Counted from the stretch's first letter, positions 1 through 11,632 are shown. The stretch: 64,000 bases of DNA from Miscanthus floridulus (GCF_019320115.1 NC_089594.1:20916055-20980054); one strand, 5' to 3'. Translations and numbers: made by a program. The notes: a model not told the origin generated them from the sequence alone.

Positions 1-623
1 CCTTGACTTGGAGTAGCTCCGTGAGCTTTAGGCCAAGGTCGAACAAGACCGACTCCTTCTGCAGCAGCTCCGAGACACTCTCGAGCGAGAGCAGCGGGGT
101 CGCGGTGATGGCGGAGCAGCCCGGCGAAGGGCTCGCGACGTCTACCACCGCATCAACATCGACAAAGGGGGCGAGCAACCCCCTATCTTTAATCGCGCTA
201 GCTAGAACATCGCGGCAGCAGTGATGCTACTCCAAACAATGCCCGAGCCATCTACCTCGGAGGGGCGACGGGTCCACGGCGAACTCCGAGGCCTTCTCGA
301 GACCGCCGCGGTACAGTAGGACGAAAGCTCCGCGTCTCGACGGTGCAGGAACGCCTCAGAACAGCCCATGGCGCCGCCTCGACAAGATAGAGAGGCCTCG
401 GTCCATCTTGAGCCTGCTCGGGCACCGAAAGCCAACATGGCCCCCTCGGTGCACGACCGCCTCAGCAACCGACGCAAGGCGCAAGGCGACCACGATGTGG
501 TCAGCAGGCGACGGCGCCACGACGATGATGGGCCCGCCCGAGGCTACCACCCGCATCGAGGCGGTCGCTACGATAGTGGGGAGGACCACTGTCCTCCTCC
601 CGGGCCACCTGGCCCTCGAGTCT

Positions 624-1204
624 TCAGCAAGGCCATCCGCAGCACCCACTTCCCGGCCTAGTTTCGACAATCGGCCAACCTCTCAAAGTACAGCGGCGAG
701 ACCAACCCCGAGTTGTGGCTGGCCAACTACCGCCTGACTTGTCAGCTAGGTGGCGCGGACGATGACCTGCTCATCATCCGCAACCTACCCCTGTTCTTGT
801 CAGACTCGGTGCGAGCCTGGCTTGAACACCTTCCTCCCTTGCAGATCAATAGCTGGCGCGACCTAGTAAAGATCTTCGTCGAGAATTTCCAGGGCACATA
901 CGTGCGCCCCGGGAACTCCTGGGACCTCAAGAGTTGTCGCCAGAGGCTGGACAAGTCTCTCCAAGACTTCATCCGACACTTCTCCAAGCAATGCACCGAG
1001 TTGCCCAGCGTCGGCGACTCAGAAATTGTCCAGGCGTTCCTCTCTGGCACCTCCTGCCGAGACCTGGTCCGAGAATTAGGCCGGAACGTATCGACCTTGG
1101 CGACCGTGCTCCTCGACATCGCTACCAACTTTGCCTCGGGCAAAGAGGCTGTCAGTGCCATCTTCCCCGACAACATAAAACAATTGCATGGCCCCTTTGG
1201 CCTA
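624..1204 (+). pseudogene. Ty3/gypsy gag fragment (retrotransposon gag domain)
   Basis: The reading frame through 713-1190 encodes a retrotransposon-gag domain of the Tat type. Recognisable pieces are WLANYRL, the RAWLEHLPP stretch, FQGTYVRPGN and a C-terminal LLDIATNFASGKEAV. In a live element this protein forms the particle that packages the RNA. The frame upstream (SKYSGETNPELWLANYRL) also fits gag but is broken by a TAG at 659-661, so the apparent start at 713 is not the original one. The frame leaves gag near 1190-1205, where the antisense ORF begins. No zinc knuckle is visible. This is a decayed, truncated gag. Confidence 0.75.
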
Positions 1205-1575
1205 GGACAGGGTACAGGGTCACCAGCGTCGACGGGCAGCGTAGGAGGAACCACCTCCTCTTCGAACAGCCAGGCCAGCTCCGTGCTAGGGGCCTCGGCC
1301 GCCTCCACCAGCTTCATCACCTCCTCCTTGGCCTTCACATCGTCCTCTGCCACAACATAACCGTCGCTGATGGCCTCGAGGTCGATGCCAGCATAGTGCA
1401 AGGAAACGATGTCTAGGGCGCGCTTAACGCCCATGTGCAGCGCCCCCCGGAGCCGCTCATGGACGCGGCCGCTCAATGCGATCAAACGGTTCCCAAGGGA
1501 GCTGCCTAACTCGACCCCCCCGACCTCCAGGGCCCCGTAGGTAACGTCCACCTTTTTCTTACTAACAGCGCGCAC
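1205..1575 (-). pseudogene. Antisense ORF fragment, C-terminal part of a 'putative gypsy-type transposon' protein
   Basis: Read on the minus strand, 1575 to about 1205 encodes a stretch resembling the C-terminus of the grass antisense ORF family often annotated as putative gypsy-type transposase (Pfam PF04195-like). Landmarks are VKRALDIVSLHYAGIDLEAISDGYVV and, further on, LFEEEVVPPT. The function of these antisense ORFs is unknown. The N-terminal part is missing: the sequence on its upstream side is the 556-bp tandem array. Below 1205 the same open frame is only the shadow of gag. Identification is by recall of the family pattern, so it is moderate. Confidence 0.6.
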
Positions 1576-1710
1576 AGTAACGTCCCATCCGCAGCGACGG
1601 TAGGCACCGTTCCATTTCCCCGAGAAACCATCTCAAAAGGCGCACCCGCCATCGTCAGCCGATGGGAAGGGACTATTCCCCACCCGATTCCTTTCGGACT
1701 AAGGAACTGG

Positions 1711-2966
1711 GCACCGAGCCCATTATGGTCCAGGGGTTCGAAGGCTAGGCCCCCGAGGGTTTCGACAGCCGCCCCAGGACAAACAGAGTCAGGGATGACT
1801 AAGGGCGAGCCCGTCCATGGCTGAGGCCCGAGCAAGCGATTGCTTAGGATGCCCTAAGTCATGTCCGAGACCGGCAGGGAAGTCTCTGAATGGGATCCCA
1901 CCGTAGGGAGGCACCGAGCCCCCGGGCCAATCGAACGGCCCTGGGACCCACTAGAGAAGTCCTCTGGTACTTTTGGAGTGCGTCTCTAGATCGCTAGCCG
2001 ACCCCTATCAAATGGGCACGGGCCTCCACTCGGACTTACCCGATAATAGCTCACCGGAGGTGTACTGCTCGCACCCACCGAGGGTAGCCTGGCATACTCC
2101 ACCCCTCCTTCCGAACGAAAAGGATGCGTGAGGGCCGCACAAAAAAGACAGGGAATCTCCTAATCACCCTCTTGCTCCGAGCAGAGGCTCGAGGGCTCTT
2201 CCTGCAACCAAGCCGAGGCCCAACGACCCAAACTCGCACTCGAGGGCTCGGCAAACGCGATAAAGGGCACCGAGCCCGTTACGGTCTAGGGGTTCGAAGC
2301 CTGGGCCCCCGAGGGTCTCGATAGCCGCCCTAGGGCAACAGAGTCAGTGATGACTATGGGCAAGCCCGTACATGGCTGAGGCCCGAGCAAGCGATTGCTC
2401 GGGATACCCTAAGTTGTGTTCGAGACCGGCAGGGAAGTCTCTGAATGGGATCCCACCATAGGGAGGCACCGAGCCTCTGGGGCCAATCGAACGGCCCTGG
2501 GAGGCCCTCTGGTACTTTTGGAGTGCGTCTCTAGACCGCTAGCCGACCACTATCAAATGGGGCACGGGCCTCCACTCGGACTTACCCGATAACAGCTCAC
2601 CGGAGGTATCACTGCTCGCGCCCACTGAGGGTAGCTTGGCATACTCCACCCCTCATTTCGAATGAAAAGGATGCATGAGGTCCACACAAAAAAGACAGGA
2701 AAACTCCTGATCGCCCTCTTGCTCCACGCAGAGGCTCGGGGGCTCTTCCTGCAACCAAGCCGAGACCCAGCGACCCAAACTCGCACTCGAAGTCTCGGCA
2801 AAACCCCTCCTTCTGAACGAAAAGGTTGCGAGAGGGCCGCACAAAAAAGATAGGGAAACTCCTGATCACCCTCTTGCTCCGCGCAGAGGCTCAGGGGCTC
2901 TTCCTACAACTACACCGAGACCCAGCGACTCGAACTTGCACTCAGGGGCTCAGCAAACGCGATAAA
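1711..2966. repeat. Tandem array, period about 556 bp, 2.3 copies
   Basis: The unit beginning GCACCGAGCCC at 1711 recurs at 2267 (offset 556) with scattered substitutions. Both copies continue through the GACCGGCAGGGAAGTCTCTG and CAATCGAACGGCCCTGGGA blocks. A third, partial copy runs about 2810-2966. Non-coding arrays in this position are usual in grass Tat-lineage elements. Confidence 0.85.
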
Positions 2967-2991
2967 ACCCCTCACTCAACAGGGAAAAAGC

Positions 2992-3064
2992 CCCTGGAGG
3001 AGTAAATCCACTCCTCCAGGGCCTCGGGGGCTACACCCGGTGGGTGCGCTCAGGCGCACCCACC
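2992..3064 (+). other. Two consecutive perfect hairpins upstream of the polypurine tract
   Basis: Hairpin 1: 12-bp stem CCCTGGAGGAGT (2992-3003) pairs with 3010-3021 around a 6-nt loop. Hairpin 2: 11-bp stem GGTGGGTGCGC (3039-3049) pairs with 3054-3064 around TCAG. Both are perfect and lie about 110-180 bp before the 3' LTR. The role is unknown; RNA packaging, export or 3'-end processing are possibilities only. Confidence 0.8.
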
Positions 3065-3170
3065 AGAGCCTCGAGCACAAAACACAAATCCCGATGGGAG
3101 CTGCTACGAGCCAAGTCCCATCAAAACCTTAGGGCGAGTGCTCGCACTCCCCCCGAGGCTCGGGGGCTAC

Positions 3171-4387
3171 TATTGGATACCATAAAATGGGGTACCCTAA
3201 GCAAGAATCGAAAAAACTCATAAGACCCCAATGAGACCCACTTAGTCAAACTAAGGAAACAGTCTGCAGTGATATCCGAGGCTAGCTCGACCAAAATATG
3301 GTCTCGGACCAAATCTACGCCTCGCCCGAGACCCCCTAGCGGGGCCTCGGACACACTGCTCATTCTCCGCCTCGCTCAAGACCCCCCGGCAGGGCCTCGG
3401 ACGTATTGTTCCTGCTCCACCTCACCCGAGGCCGGGCTCGTCCTGCATCCTTGTCACCTCCGCCTCAACCGTCCCTCTGGCAGGCTGTCCCATCCATTTA
3501 ATGCGTTCGGTCGCACCCGCTACGTCAGCCACGACCGGCAGGATACAGCAACAGGGGCGATGAGACAACGGTCAAATCTCCTTTTTACCATCCCCTACTA
3601 ACCATACAGGGGTTACCGTGCCCTATAGATGCACGCCCCACGCTATTCCACCTAACCCAGGTACGACGCTGACTGCCGAGGCCCCCGCGTCGTACACGGG
3701 TCACCTCTAAGGCCTCAGCAAAGCAGGCCTCGGCACGACCAGCTACAGCACCCGCCAGGCCTTGGCACTCCACCAAGTCAAAAATCCACGGGGCTTGGCA
3801 TGTCTCCTACAGTGGAGGCCACGCTGACTAGACGTCAACCGGGACTCCCACGACCTCAACAGCCTCGGGCATGGCCGGCGTGACGCACCAGTAATCAAGT
3901 ACCGATTGCCATTCCCAACACCATACCGCTACAGGAGTGGGCTACAGTGCTAGATCTTCCTTCCTCACTAAGGCTCCACAGGTAGCTCTCTCGTGTACTC
4001 CTGGCTCCCTCCTTGTGGCTATAAAAGGAAGCAGCCAGGGCTAGCTCTAGGAGGGACGAACGGAGACATCGTTCAGATAGACACACACGCAAGCAACAAC
4101 GCTATGTAACCCGCACTCCTCCGCATTGCAAGAGATCAACATCTCAAGCAACCCACGCCGCTCCATGCTGAGACCTGGGACTAGCTTCCTCTCTCGCCCA
4201 GCTTGTAAACCCCTACTACGAGCACCTCGGTGCAAGGAATACAAGATCGCTCTCTCAGACTGGACGTAGGGCACCTATTGCCTGAACCAGTATAAACCTT
4301 GTGTCTCTTTGCATCACCATCCGGGATAGGAACGCGCAGTTCATTTTCACTAGCCGGTTGAGGACCCCCCGGTCCAAAACACCGACA
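3171..4387 (+). repeat. 3' LTR of the Tat-type gypsy element
   Basis: The LTR starts right after the polypurine-like CTCGGGGGCTAC with TATTGG (a decayed TG start) and ends ACCGACA at 4387, about 1.2 kb. It contains a clear TATA box near 4020. The sequence after 4387 changes abruptly to AT-rich DNA. Only one LTR is in the window, so the boundaries cannot be confirmed by LTR-LTR comparison. Confidence 0.65.
4020..4027 (+). promoter_or_regulatory. TATA box of the LTR promoter
   Basis: TATAAAAG lies in a GC-balanced LTR context, about 365 bp before the LTR end. This is the usual arrangement for an LTR U3/R promoter, with a start expected around 4050. Confidence 0.5.
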
Positions 4388-7300
4388 CCTTAATTAACCA
4401 CAAAGGTTATAGTTCTTTGTGCACTACTACCATGAAGGTATGAGGAAATTCTGTATTTCCTAGAAGCACATGAGCAATTGGACTATACTAGCATAATAAC
4501 TGATCTTGGAAGGATCAATTTAGCTAAGAAATAGTATAATCCTAAGATTAAGTATTTAATACTTTATCCCAAAAACTACAAGTTTACGCCCTTCCCTAAA
4601 TATGTTGTTGTACACTTAATAGTACACTAGATATGTGAATTCATGCCAAAGCCAATGTATACTAGAAGTATAATTGGATTCTATGGAACATTGGAAATGA
4701 TTATTCATATATGATACATGAAGCATGTTACTACATGAAGTAACTATTGGCATGAAAAGGGGAAGAATTTTGGGTAAAGGCATAAGAAAATGTGGGTAAT
4801 ATGTATTAAATAGGCATAACCTTTGTAAATCTATCTTTAAGTGCATGTATCAGGACTTGAAGTTCTGCCCGCGTCCCTTCTGGCCGAGTTAACTTTCTCT
4901 ACTGCACTAATTGCATGTAAGCTTGTAGCTTTGTATTTTGTTGTTAACTATTACGTTGAATTGAATACCAGCATTCCATATTACACATGAATGTGTATCA
5001 CTTGTTCTCTTGTTGAGCTATATCTCTATTCTTGTATGAATATTAGCATAATAGCTATAATTGTAGCCAGTAGCTACATTTGCACTTCCCTCGTACTTAA
5101 ATTGGCTAGCTAGTATGCTATGCCTATGTGGTTCCTGTTGAACTTTGCTTTCACTGCATCGTATGCATAAGCAATAGATTGGTCTAGGGCCAAGCAGCCT
5201 ATGATCAGGGGGAGTGAGTTAGTATGAAATTTGCTCAATGGAGACTAATCGGATGACTAATTGTGGAATTAAGATGATGGATAACACATTTATGATGATT
5301 TAGAATTTATTAAGAAAAGGCATATATTTGGGGCATTTTGCATTACTAGCAATTAGAAAATTCTAGAAGAAATTATTCCATGTGAATTTTAATGTTGCGT
5401 ATTTTCTACATTTAAAGTATATGATCCATTTTTAATTATGTATGAGTAATTTGGTCATTTTTTAGGCTAAACAATAAAGAAGCTAGATAATAAAATAGTT
5501 TTCTAAACTATGATATGTGCAAATCAGGGGGAGAACATCCCTGAATTTGTAGGAACGCTGAACATTCTTAATTGTAATTTGTATATTCTATCTCACTGCA
5601 TATAATAAATAATAACCCCCGTATTTGAATATGTGTGTGAATGTTTCCCATAAAATTTTATCATAGCATACATGAATGGGCCTCCGCCTATAGTCGGAAA
5701 TACATGAATTTGAATTATTATAAACCTATGATAGGGGATTGTTTTGAAGTATGCTATTAAAGATCTAATATTAGCGTTAGGGGGAGAGAAAGCCTATATT
5801 GAATGCAAAATATTGTTTCCACAGAAGGAAAATGATCTTAAGAGTAATTTATTCCTTGAAGCTTGAAGTAGGAATAATATCACACACTAAATCGGACAAT
5901 AGTTTGACTAATGCTCTTGTGAAGCATGAAGCGGAGCATATGCCAGATATTTTTGGAAGTGAGAGGAGTAACTTGAAGTTATAAACCAGAAGTTATGTTT
6001 TTTAGTAGTAAACTATATTTATACTATCAAACTAAAATCTATGGGGACGTATGTGGATTCTAGTTTATTGTATACTTGTTAAACAAAATAATATCAAACT
6101 CCTCCATTCTCATGAAGAGAACACCTCGTGTAGAAGGTTAAGTACCTCATCAAGAAGGTTAAGTACCTCATGAAGAGGATCATCACAAAGATGAAATCCA
6201 ACATACTAAGCGCACGCATCATTAGTGTTGGGTATGCAGAACAGATTATCTCTTGTTTAGAAAATAACAAAGAGATTGAATAATCTCACATTGTGAGAGT
6301 ATTGGGAGAAAGTAATAGTTGTCGACAACGCTACCTCTATAATTGCAAATGTTTCTCTTATGAGAACCCGGATCTAGAAACAAAGTCCATGGCAAAATCG
6401 CCTATAGCGATTATATCGGGTCAATGAAGAAAGGCAATTGAGGTTGAATCTCCTACTAAGAAGAAGTAAATGTTCTGCTATATCTCTGGCAAATGAATTG
6501 AATGAATATGGAATATGCAGTTAATAAGTGGATTCCGAAAATCCATATAATTCCTGAAGAATATAAATCACAACATATAGAAATAAAATCGCATACTAAG
6601 TATTAAGAAGTCTAAGGTAGAATATATTCATGAATGAATATTTAAGTCTCAAGAAGAGCATATCCTAGAAGGAATAGTCATCGAATGAATTTGTTGTGAA
6701 TAACACAATCTTATTGTGTATATAACATAATAATCTCTCATGAAGTAGAGAATATATCTCATAAAAGATATTTGTTATTTATATAAAATGAGAACATATC
6801 CTTGAAGGAACTAATCCATGGAGGATTTACCGGTCGATTCTTCAATAAACACCATTAATCCCTAAAGTGAATATAGACCCGAGAGAAAGAAAATGAGGAA
6901 TTCTAAGGAAGGTGTCATATAAACACTCAGAAAAGTGTATATTGTAAAGCTATCAACGAAGCGTTGATATCCTCTAAGTACCATAGAAGGTTTGAATATA
7001 ATGGTGATTTTGGCAATTAATTATCCCCTAAATGCCAAATGCAAGACCGGATTTGCTATTTAGTGGTACAATCAAAATTATGAAGATTTGTGGACATGTA
7101 ACTTGAAAATCAACTAAAATAATTACAAGTATTCAAATTCTAGTATAAGTTTGATACACTATCTAGAAGATATTGAATATTGTAACTTATTTACCCCCAT
7201 AATTCTCTGAAAATGATTTATTATCCTGAAGGATAAATTTATTTGGTTTGCACAACTAATAAGTGGTCATTATGCATGAAGCATATTGCACTTGGTTACA

Positions 7301-7795
7301 CCCATATAATTCATAGAAGAATTATGAGCCATCTTTTGAAAGATATAGAAATTGTGGTACTGCATACCATTAATTAAACACATTTTTATGAAAAGTGTAG
7401 TTTGAACAATAAAAGTTCAAATTTGGCTTTACGAGGGGGAGCATATTTTATTGAATCTACCTTAAAGGTAAACCACTTGAATGACAAAGATCAAGTAGAT
7501 CATATTTGCTAAAACACTGAAGTTTATGCATAGATTATGAAGGTCAATATCTATTCATGAAGAATAGAATATTCCGAAGAATACATGACCAAGAAGGTTA
7601 AATGTTGTACTCTTTTTTTCTATGTGTGTTTTTACTTGAAGGTTTCTCACACAAGGTTTTTAATGAGACAACACGTGCAATACAATTAACTAATGCGATG
7701 TACTCTTTTGTCCAAGAACCGTTTTTCCCCACTAGGTTTTCGGATGGAGTTTTTGACGAGGCATGTGCATATCGTGGTAATCGTCCAAGGGGGAG
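4388..7795 (+). mobile_element. AT-rich non-coding remnant of a Ty1/copia-like element, dense in small hairpins
   Basis: No ORF of meaningful length or recognisable protein is present on either strand. AGGGGGAG-type polypurine motifs occur at about 5213, 5526, 5780, 7436 and 7789; the last is directly followed by an LTR-like TGTTG. Multiple such tracts in a long 3' non-coding region are typical of some copia lineages. From 4428 to 7583 there are many 4-8 bp hairpins, often with loops ending in GAA (detailed in the findings). The element is assigned to copia only on the polypurine/LTR signal. Confidence 0.45.
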
Positions 7796-7997
7796 TGTTG
7801 TAAAATATACAGACTCTATCCTACAAGGAAAGGAAAAGAAGAAATCCTAATCTTAGTCCGTTTGTATGTGGGATCTTACAGAAACTTTTAGGCCTTGACA
7901 GGACTATATATACGTGAGAGCTCTATGTTGTAATTATGGATATTCAGAGAAATAAATAATAATCTCCCTATCTTGTGTCTACTTGTTATACTTTTCA
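7796..7997 (+). repeat. Short copia-type LTR (3' or solo), right boundary approximate
   Basis: It begins TGTTGTAAAATATAC immediately after AAGGGGGAG, the classic copia polypurine tract/LTR junction. It contains a TATA-like ACTATATATACG near 7903 followed by a leader, and probably ends at TTTTCA near 7997. No second copy of this LTR is in the window, so the right end is a guess. Confidence 0.5.
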
Positions 7998-8012
7998 TCT
8001 ACTGTGTTGATC

Positions 8013-9314
8013 ATGGGATACGGAGAGGGAAATGTCCTAACCGCTGGCGACATGTTTTATAACAGCGAGGAACGCACATGCACAATAATAGAAGCGAAAC
8101 GAATAAAGCATGACAGCGGCGTGTCGCTGCCGCAGGACATCGTCTTCAAAGTTCTAGGCAGGCTGCCGGCGAAGACCCGGTGCCGGCTCCGGTGCGTGTG
8201 CAAGGGGTGGCGCGCCCTCATCTCCGACCCTTCCTTCATCACCGCGCAGAGATCCCGCGATGCCGATCCACACCTTGTCGGCGTGTTCTTGGGAGCTCGC
8301 CATCTGCCAAAGGTGCGGGTGATGGACATGGATGGCAACGTCATCAAGTCTTTCGAGGTCACGAGGAGCACACCGCTGCCACCGCAGCTGGCCATGAGGC
8401 AAGATCTCATCTGTGCTGACGGAAGCGGACTATAACACAGCACGGTGGCATCATCATAGATCCGGCAGCCGGGGAAGCATTCGCTGCCTTTGGCACAATC
8501 TATGCAGATCCCTCGGCCATGTCCTACTCCACCATCCTTGGCCATGCCGCTCCGTCTGGCCTCTTCAACATCCTCCGCCTGGCGGAACCTTTCCGGAGGG
8601 ATGACCACAGTGGCGGTGGCGGCGGTGGCCAGCAGCTCTGCGAAGTTGCTACGATCATGGACGGCAGTGGTGGCGGTACAGCAGAGCCACTGACATGGAG
8701 GCGAAAGTCAGCGACGCCTTTTGCTATTCACGGCTGGAATTGTGAACACACGCCAATTGTCAATGGGGGTCATCTACTTCATTATATGAGCTCGGGATTG
8801 ATGGTGACATCGATGAAGATGACAATCCCGCTCCAAACTTGAACCGCATAGTTGCTTTCGACCTCGATAGCGAATTGAAGTGTGGAAGGCGGAGGTGATG
8901 AATGGACCCGCATTGGGGCATCACAAGGAGGGGGAGATGTGGTCCATTTCTCTAGTCGAGCTTAATGGAACCTTAGCTTTCGTTCATGAGGTAATCGTGA
9001 ACAGCTACCAATATACTAGCATATGGCTCTTAATTGATCCTGACAAGAGTGTCTGGGTGAAGGAGTATATGATACCAATGCCCAAGAATCAGCTAGGTGC
9101 TAAGCCGTTTGGTGTCCTGGTGAATGGCAGAATATTATTATGGTCGAGCTTGTTTGAGGATGAAGAAACAAGGGAAAATAACAATAGCCTTGCTGGTCGT
9201 CGAGAAGTTGTTCTATTCTACGACCCTACGACAATGGTGTTTACAGACTTCGTGGAGATTGCAGATGAGTTCAGATATACATTGGTCTTTTACATCGGGA
9301 GCCTCCTATCATGA
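8013..9314 (+). pseudogene. F-box protein gene, frameshifted (copy 1)
   Basis: From the ATG at 8013 the frame encodes an N-terminal F-box at about residues 38-80 (LPQDIVFKVLGRLPAKTRC, then RCVCKGWRALISDPSF). This motif binds Skp1 in SCF ubiquitin ligases. The frame stops at 8433-8435. Homology to copy 2 continues in another frame (GHAAPSGLF region, 8440-8780), shifts again near 8785 (RIVAFDLDSE), and again near 8875 into a stretch ending IGSLLS and a stop at 9312-9314. At least three frameshifts make an intact product unlikely. Small introns are an alternative, but no clear GT/AG pairs explain all the shifts. A copia-like LTR ends about 15 bp upstream of the ATG, so the native promoter may be lost. 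Confidence 0.8.
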
Positions 9315-9590
9315 CACAAATAACTGTGGCCAAACACCAGGAATAAGAAATCAAAGTACTCTCTCTGTCTTAAAAGATTAATGTTATGGGATGTGTCATG
9401 TGTCAGTTTTTATAGAAAAAATATTAGCAACATTTATATCTCTATATAATTTATTATCAAAACATATGTTCAACGATTTATCTAATAATACTAATTATGC
9501 AGTATAAATATTCATATTTTCATATATAATAGGTTGTAAAACTCTTGGTGAGTGGATAAATGGAAACACCAAATGATAATTGTAATGATA

Positions 9591-9855
9591 TACTTGCTCC
9601 CTCCATCTCAAATTGTAAGTCATTCCAAGAATCTTGAAGGGTCAAAGCATACTAAGTTTGACAAAAAATATTGAAAAATACAAAGATTTCTGACATCATG
9701 TTGGTATAGTATGAAAATATAATTGATGAAGAATTTAACGATACTTAGTTGGAATCATGAATGTTTTTATTTTGTTACATACCTTTAGTCAAACTTAAAA
9801 TACTTTGACTTTTTAAGATTCTTGGAATGACTTACAATTTAGGATGGAGGAAGTA
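9591..9855. mobile_element. Stowaway-type MITE (Tc1/Mariner)
   Basis: Long terminal inverted repeats: the left end CTCCCTCCATCTCAAATTG matches the inverted right end (CAATTTAGGATGGAGG), and the complementarity continues through the TTCCAAGAATCTT block. TA dinucleotides flank both ends. It is about 265 bp with no coding capacity. Confidence 0.85.
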
Positions 9856-10565
9856 CTTAGTACGATAAATAAATATTAATAGAAGATCATCAATCCTAGC
9901 ACTAGCTATATTAGAATCACACGTGGTAACCAGTGATACGTAGACAAAGGGCAAGAATTTGACTGATGAATGATTTATATATTGATTCATCGAGCTGTAC
10001 TTATTAGACACGCGTCGTACAAGAGATATTTGTTATCTGTTTGGTAGTCTTATTGGAGTAAGACAACATCGGTCGGTTGCCGTGTTTGTTGGAAGATTTG
10101 TGATTGGATTGGATCGACAACTGAACCACACTGTTGATATATAAATCATCGTCACCGAGTTTTTTTTTTTGAGAGGTCTCCCTCTATAATAACAGTTCGA
10201 TCTATATGTCGTGCTATATGAGCTCTCCGTGATGCGTGATCTTAGTCTTCCTCTATTATAACCGTTCACATCGTGCTATACGAGCCCTCTGTTACCCGTG
10301 GCGGCCCGGGCGGATGCGCGGCTTGAAAGAGTTGTACTCCAAGAGCTCCCGCACAGGGCTCCCTGCAATCACGTCCAAGTTCCCTTACAACCACGGCGCC
10401 TGTAGCCGGTCGGCCCTCTAGATCTGACACGTCGTCTCCGAGACGTTCCGGCTGGGGCTCTCTCGGATGTAAGACTATGTAAGACTACTTCCTAAACCAA
10501 GACTCAATCACAAATACGTCTAACGGTTCTTCTATAATCTAACCCGCCACAAGTCTTTTTATATA
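9856..10565. other. Intergenic stretch without recognised features
   Basis: Mixed-composition DNA with a GC-richer patch at 10290-10420. I see no coding similarity, no long ORF and no clear terminal repeats. Confidence 0.5.
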
Positions 10566-10644
10566 TCTATACCTCTATACCTCTATTACTTAATAATAAA
10601 AAGGCAAAAATTCAGCCCACATTGTCTAACCACCACCGGATTCA

Positions 10645-10800
10645 CGACCTTTGCCGAGAGCCCGTAGCGCTCGGCAAAGCCAAGAAGACGCTTAGCAAAG
10701 GATCTATTTCCCGAGAGCTCGTCTTTGCCGAGCGCGGCTCACGGCGAATCTAGTCTTTGTCGAGGGCCCGAGCTTTAGCCCTCGGCAAAGAGAGCGGCTC
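10645..10800. repeat. Cluster of CTTTGCCGAG / CTCGGCAAAG inverted motifs
   Basis: Several copies of the decamer and its inverse occur within about 150 bp, some mutated. Such clusters are typical of the subterminal region of a grass DNA transposon. No matching terminal repeats are seen nearby, so it is probably a fragment. Confidence 0.5.
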
Positions 10801-11443
10801 CTGGCAATGGTGGGTTTTCTGATAGTGAACCATATTTTTGTCCATCCACCGGACGCGGCATGGACAGGAGAAAAAGGAAATAAGATTCCTAGATGTATAC
10901 GTAACTTGCTCACGCATTATACGTAACAATACAAGCACGACGGCACGTCCGGCCGGCGACCACCAGCATAAATATAACTAAGATACGGTTTCGAATAAAC
11001 AAAGCCTTGGATCCCATGAAAACGTAAGGCATGTTTTTAGAGTCCTTTTCCTGTTTGGATGTCTTTTTTATTTCTGTTTTTCAGTTCCGGTGAGAGTCCT
11101 CGGTCATGAACATGAACATTTCCCGTATTCCGTTTTGATTTCTTTTCCAGATTTTTTGTCAAGTTCCTGTTTTGATGTCTTTCTTATTTCCGTTTTTTAT
11201 TTTATTCTGGGAGAGTCCATCGCATAACCACTGTCAAACTTTTCGGGGACTCAAAAACATCGACGGAATAACCATCGTCTTGCTTTATATTAATTAATAA
11301 TATATTATATAATAATAATAATACTCTCCTTCAAATAGTAAAGAGCTAAAAGGCCGGCTTGCCAACTATTAGAGTCCGCATAGGACTGTGGTTCTCATCT
11401 AAATAGAACTATGTGAACTATATGCAGCTACAGAATTCATATA

Positions 11444-11632
11444 GAAATATGGTCCTTGTTTAAATAGGAAGATACAACCTCTAACTGTCTATTTTAAATA
11501 TATATTAGTTAGAACTAAGGTTTATTAGTAGACGAGATAAAAAAACATGATTCTAAATATGGTCCATGTCCAAATAGGACGAGATACAACCTCTAACGGT
11601 CTATATTTAATGTATATTAGTCAGAACTAAAT
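11444..11632. repeat. Direct repeat, about 76 bp, offset 112 bp
   Basis: The block starting AAATATGGTCC (about 11448) and running through GATACAACCTCTAAC to AGTTAGAACTA recurs starting at about 11557 with substitutions. Confidence 0.6.

Larger units (their letters stand above)
1..4387 (+). mobile_element. Deleted Ty3/gypsy retrotransposon (Tat/Retand lineage, Grande-like layout)
   Basis: Order seen: gag-like coding, an antisense ORF fragment, long tandem repeats, a polypurine-like tract (CTCGGGGGCTAC) and a terminal LTR. This gag / antisense ORF / tandem array / 3' LTR order is known from grass Tat-lineage elements such as Grande. No protease, reverse transcriptase or integrase coding is present; gag joins the antisense ORF directly near 1205, so pol appears to have been lost by internal deletion. 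The 5' LTR lies outside the window. Lineage rests on gag resemblance and layout, not on an RT tree. Confidence 0.75.

Noticed and set aside
742..1204. N-terminal... lower half of the minus-strand ORF 1575-742
   Set aside because: Only 1575-1205 resembles the antisense gypsy ORF; the rest is the shadow of the plus-strand gag.
3269..3601. 110-codon plus-strand ORF
   Set aside because: It lies within the gypsy LTR, with no domain and no codon bias suggesting coding.
8057..8608. 183-codon minus-strand ORF
   Set aside because: It is the antisense shadow of the F-box gene; the same occurs opposite copy 2 at 21587-22081.
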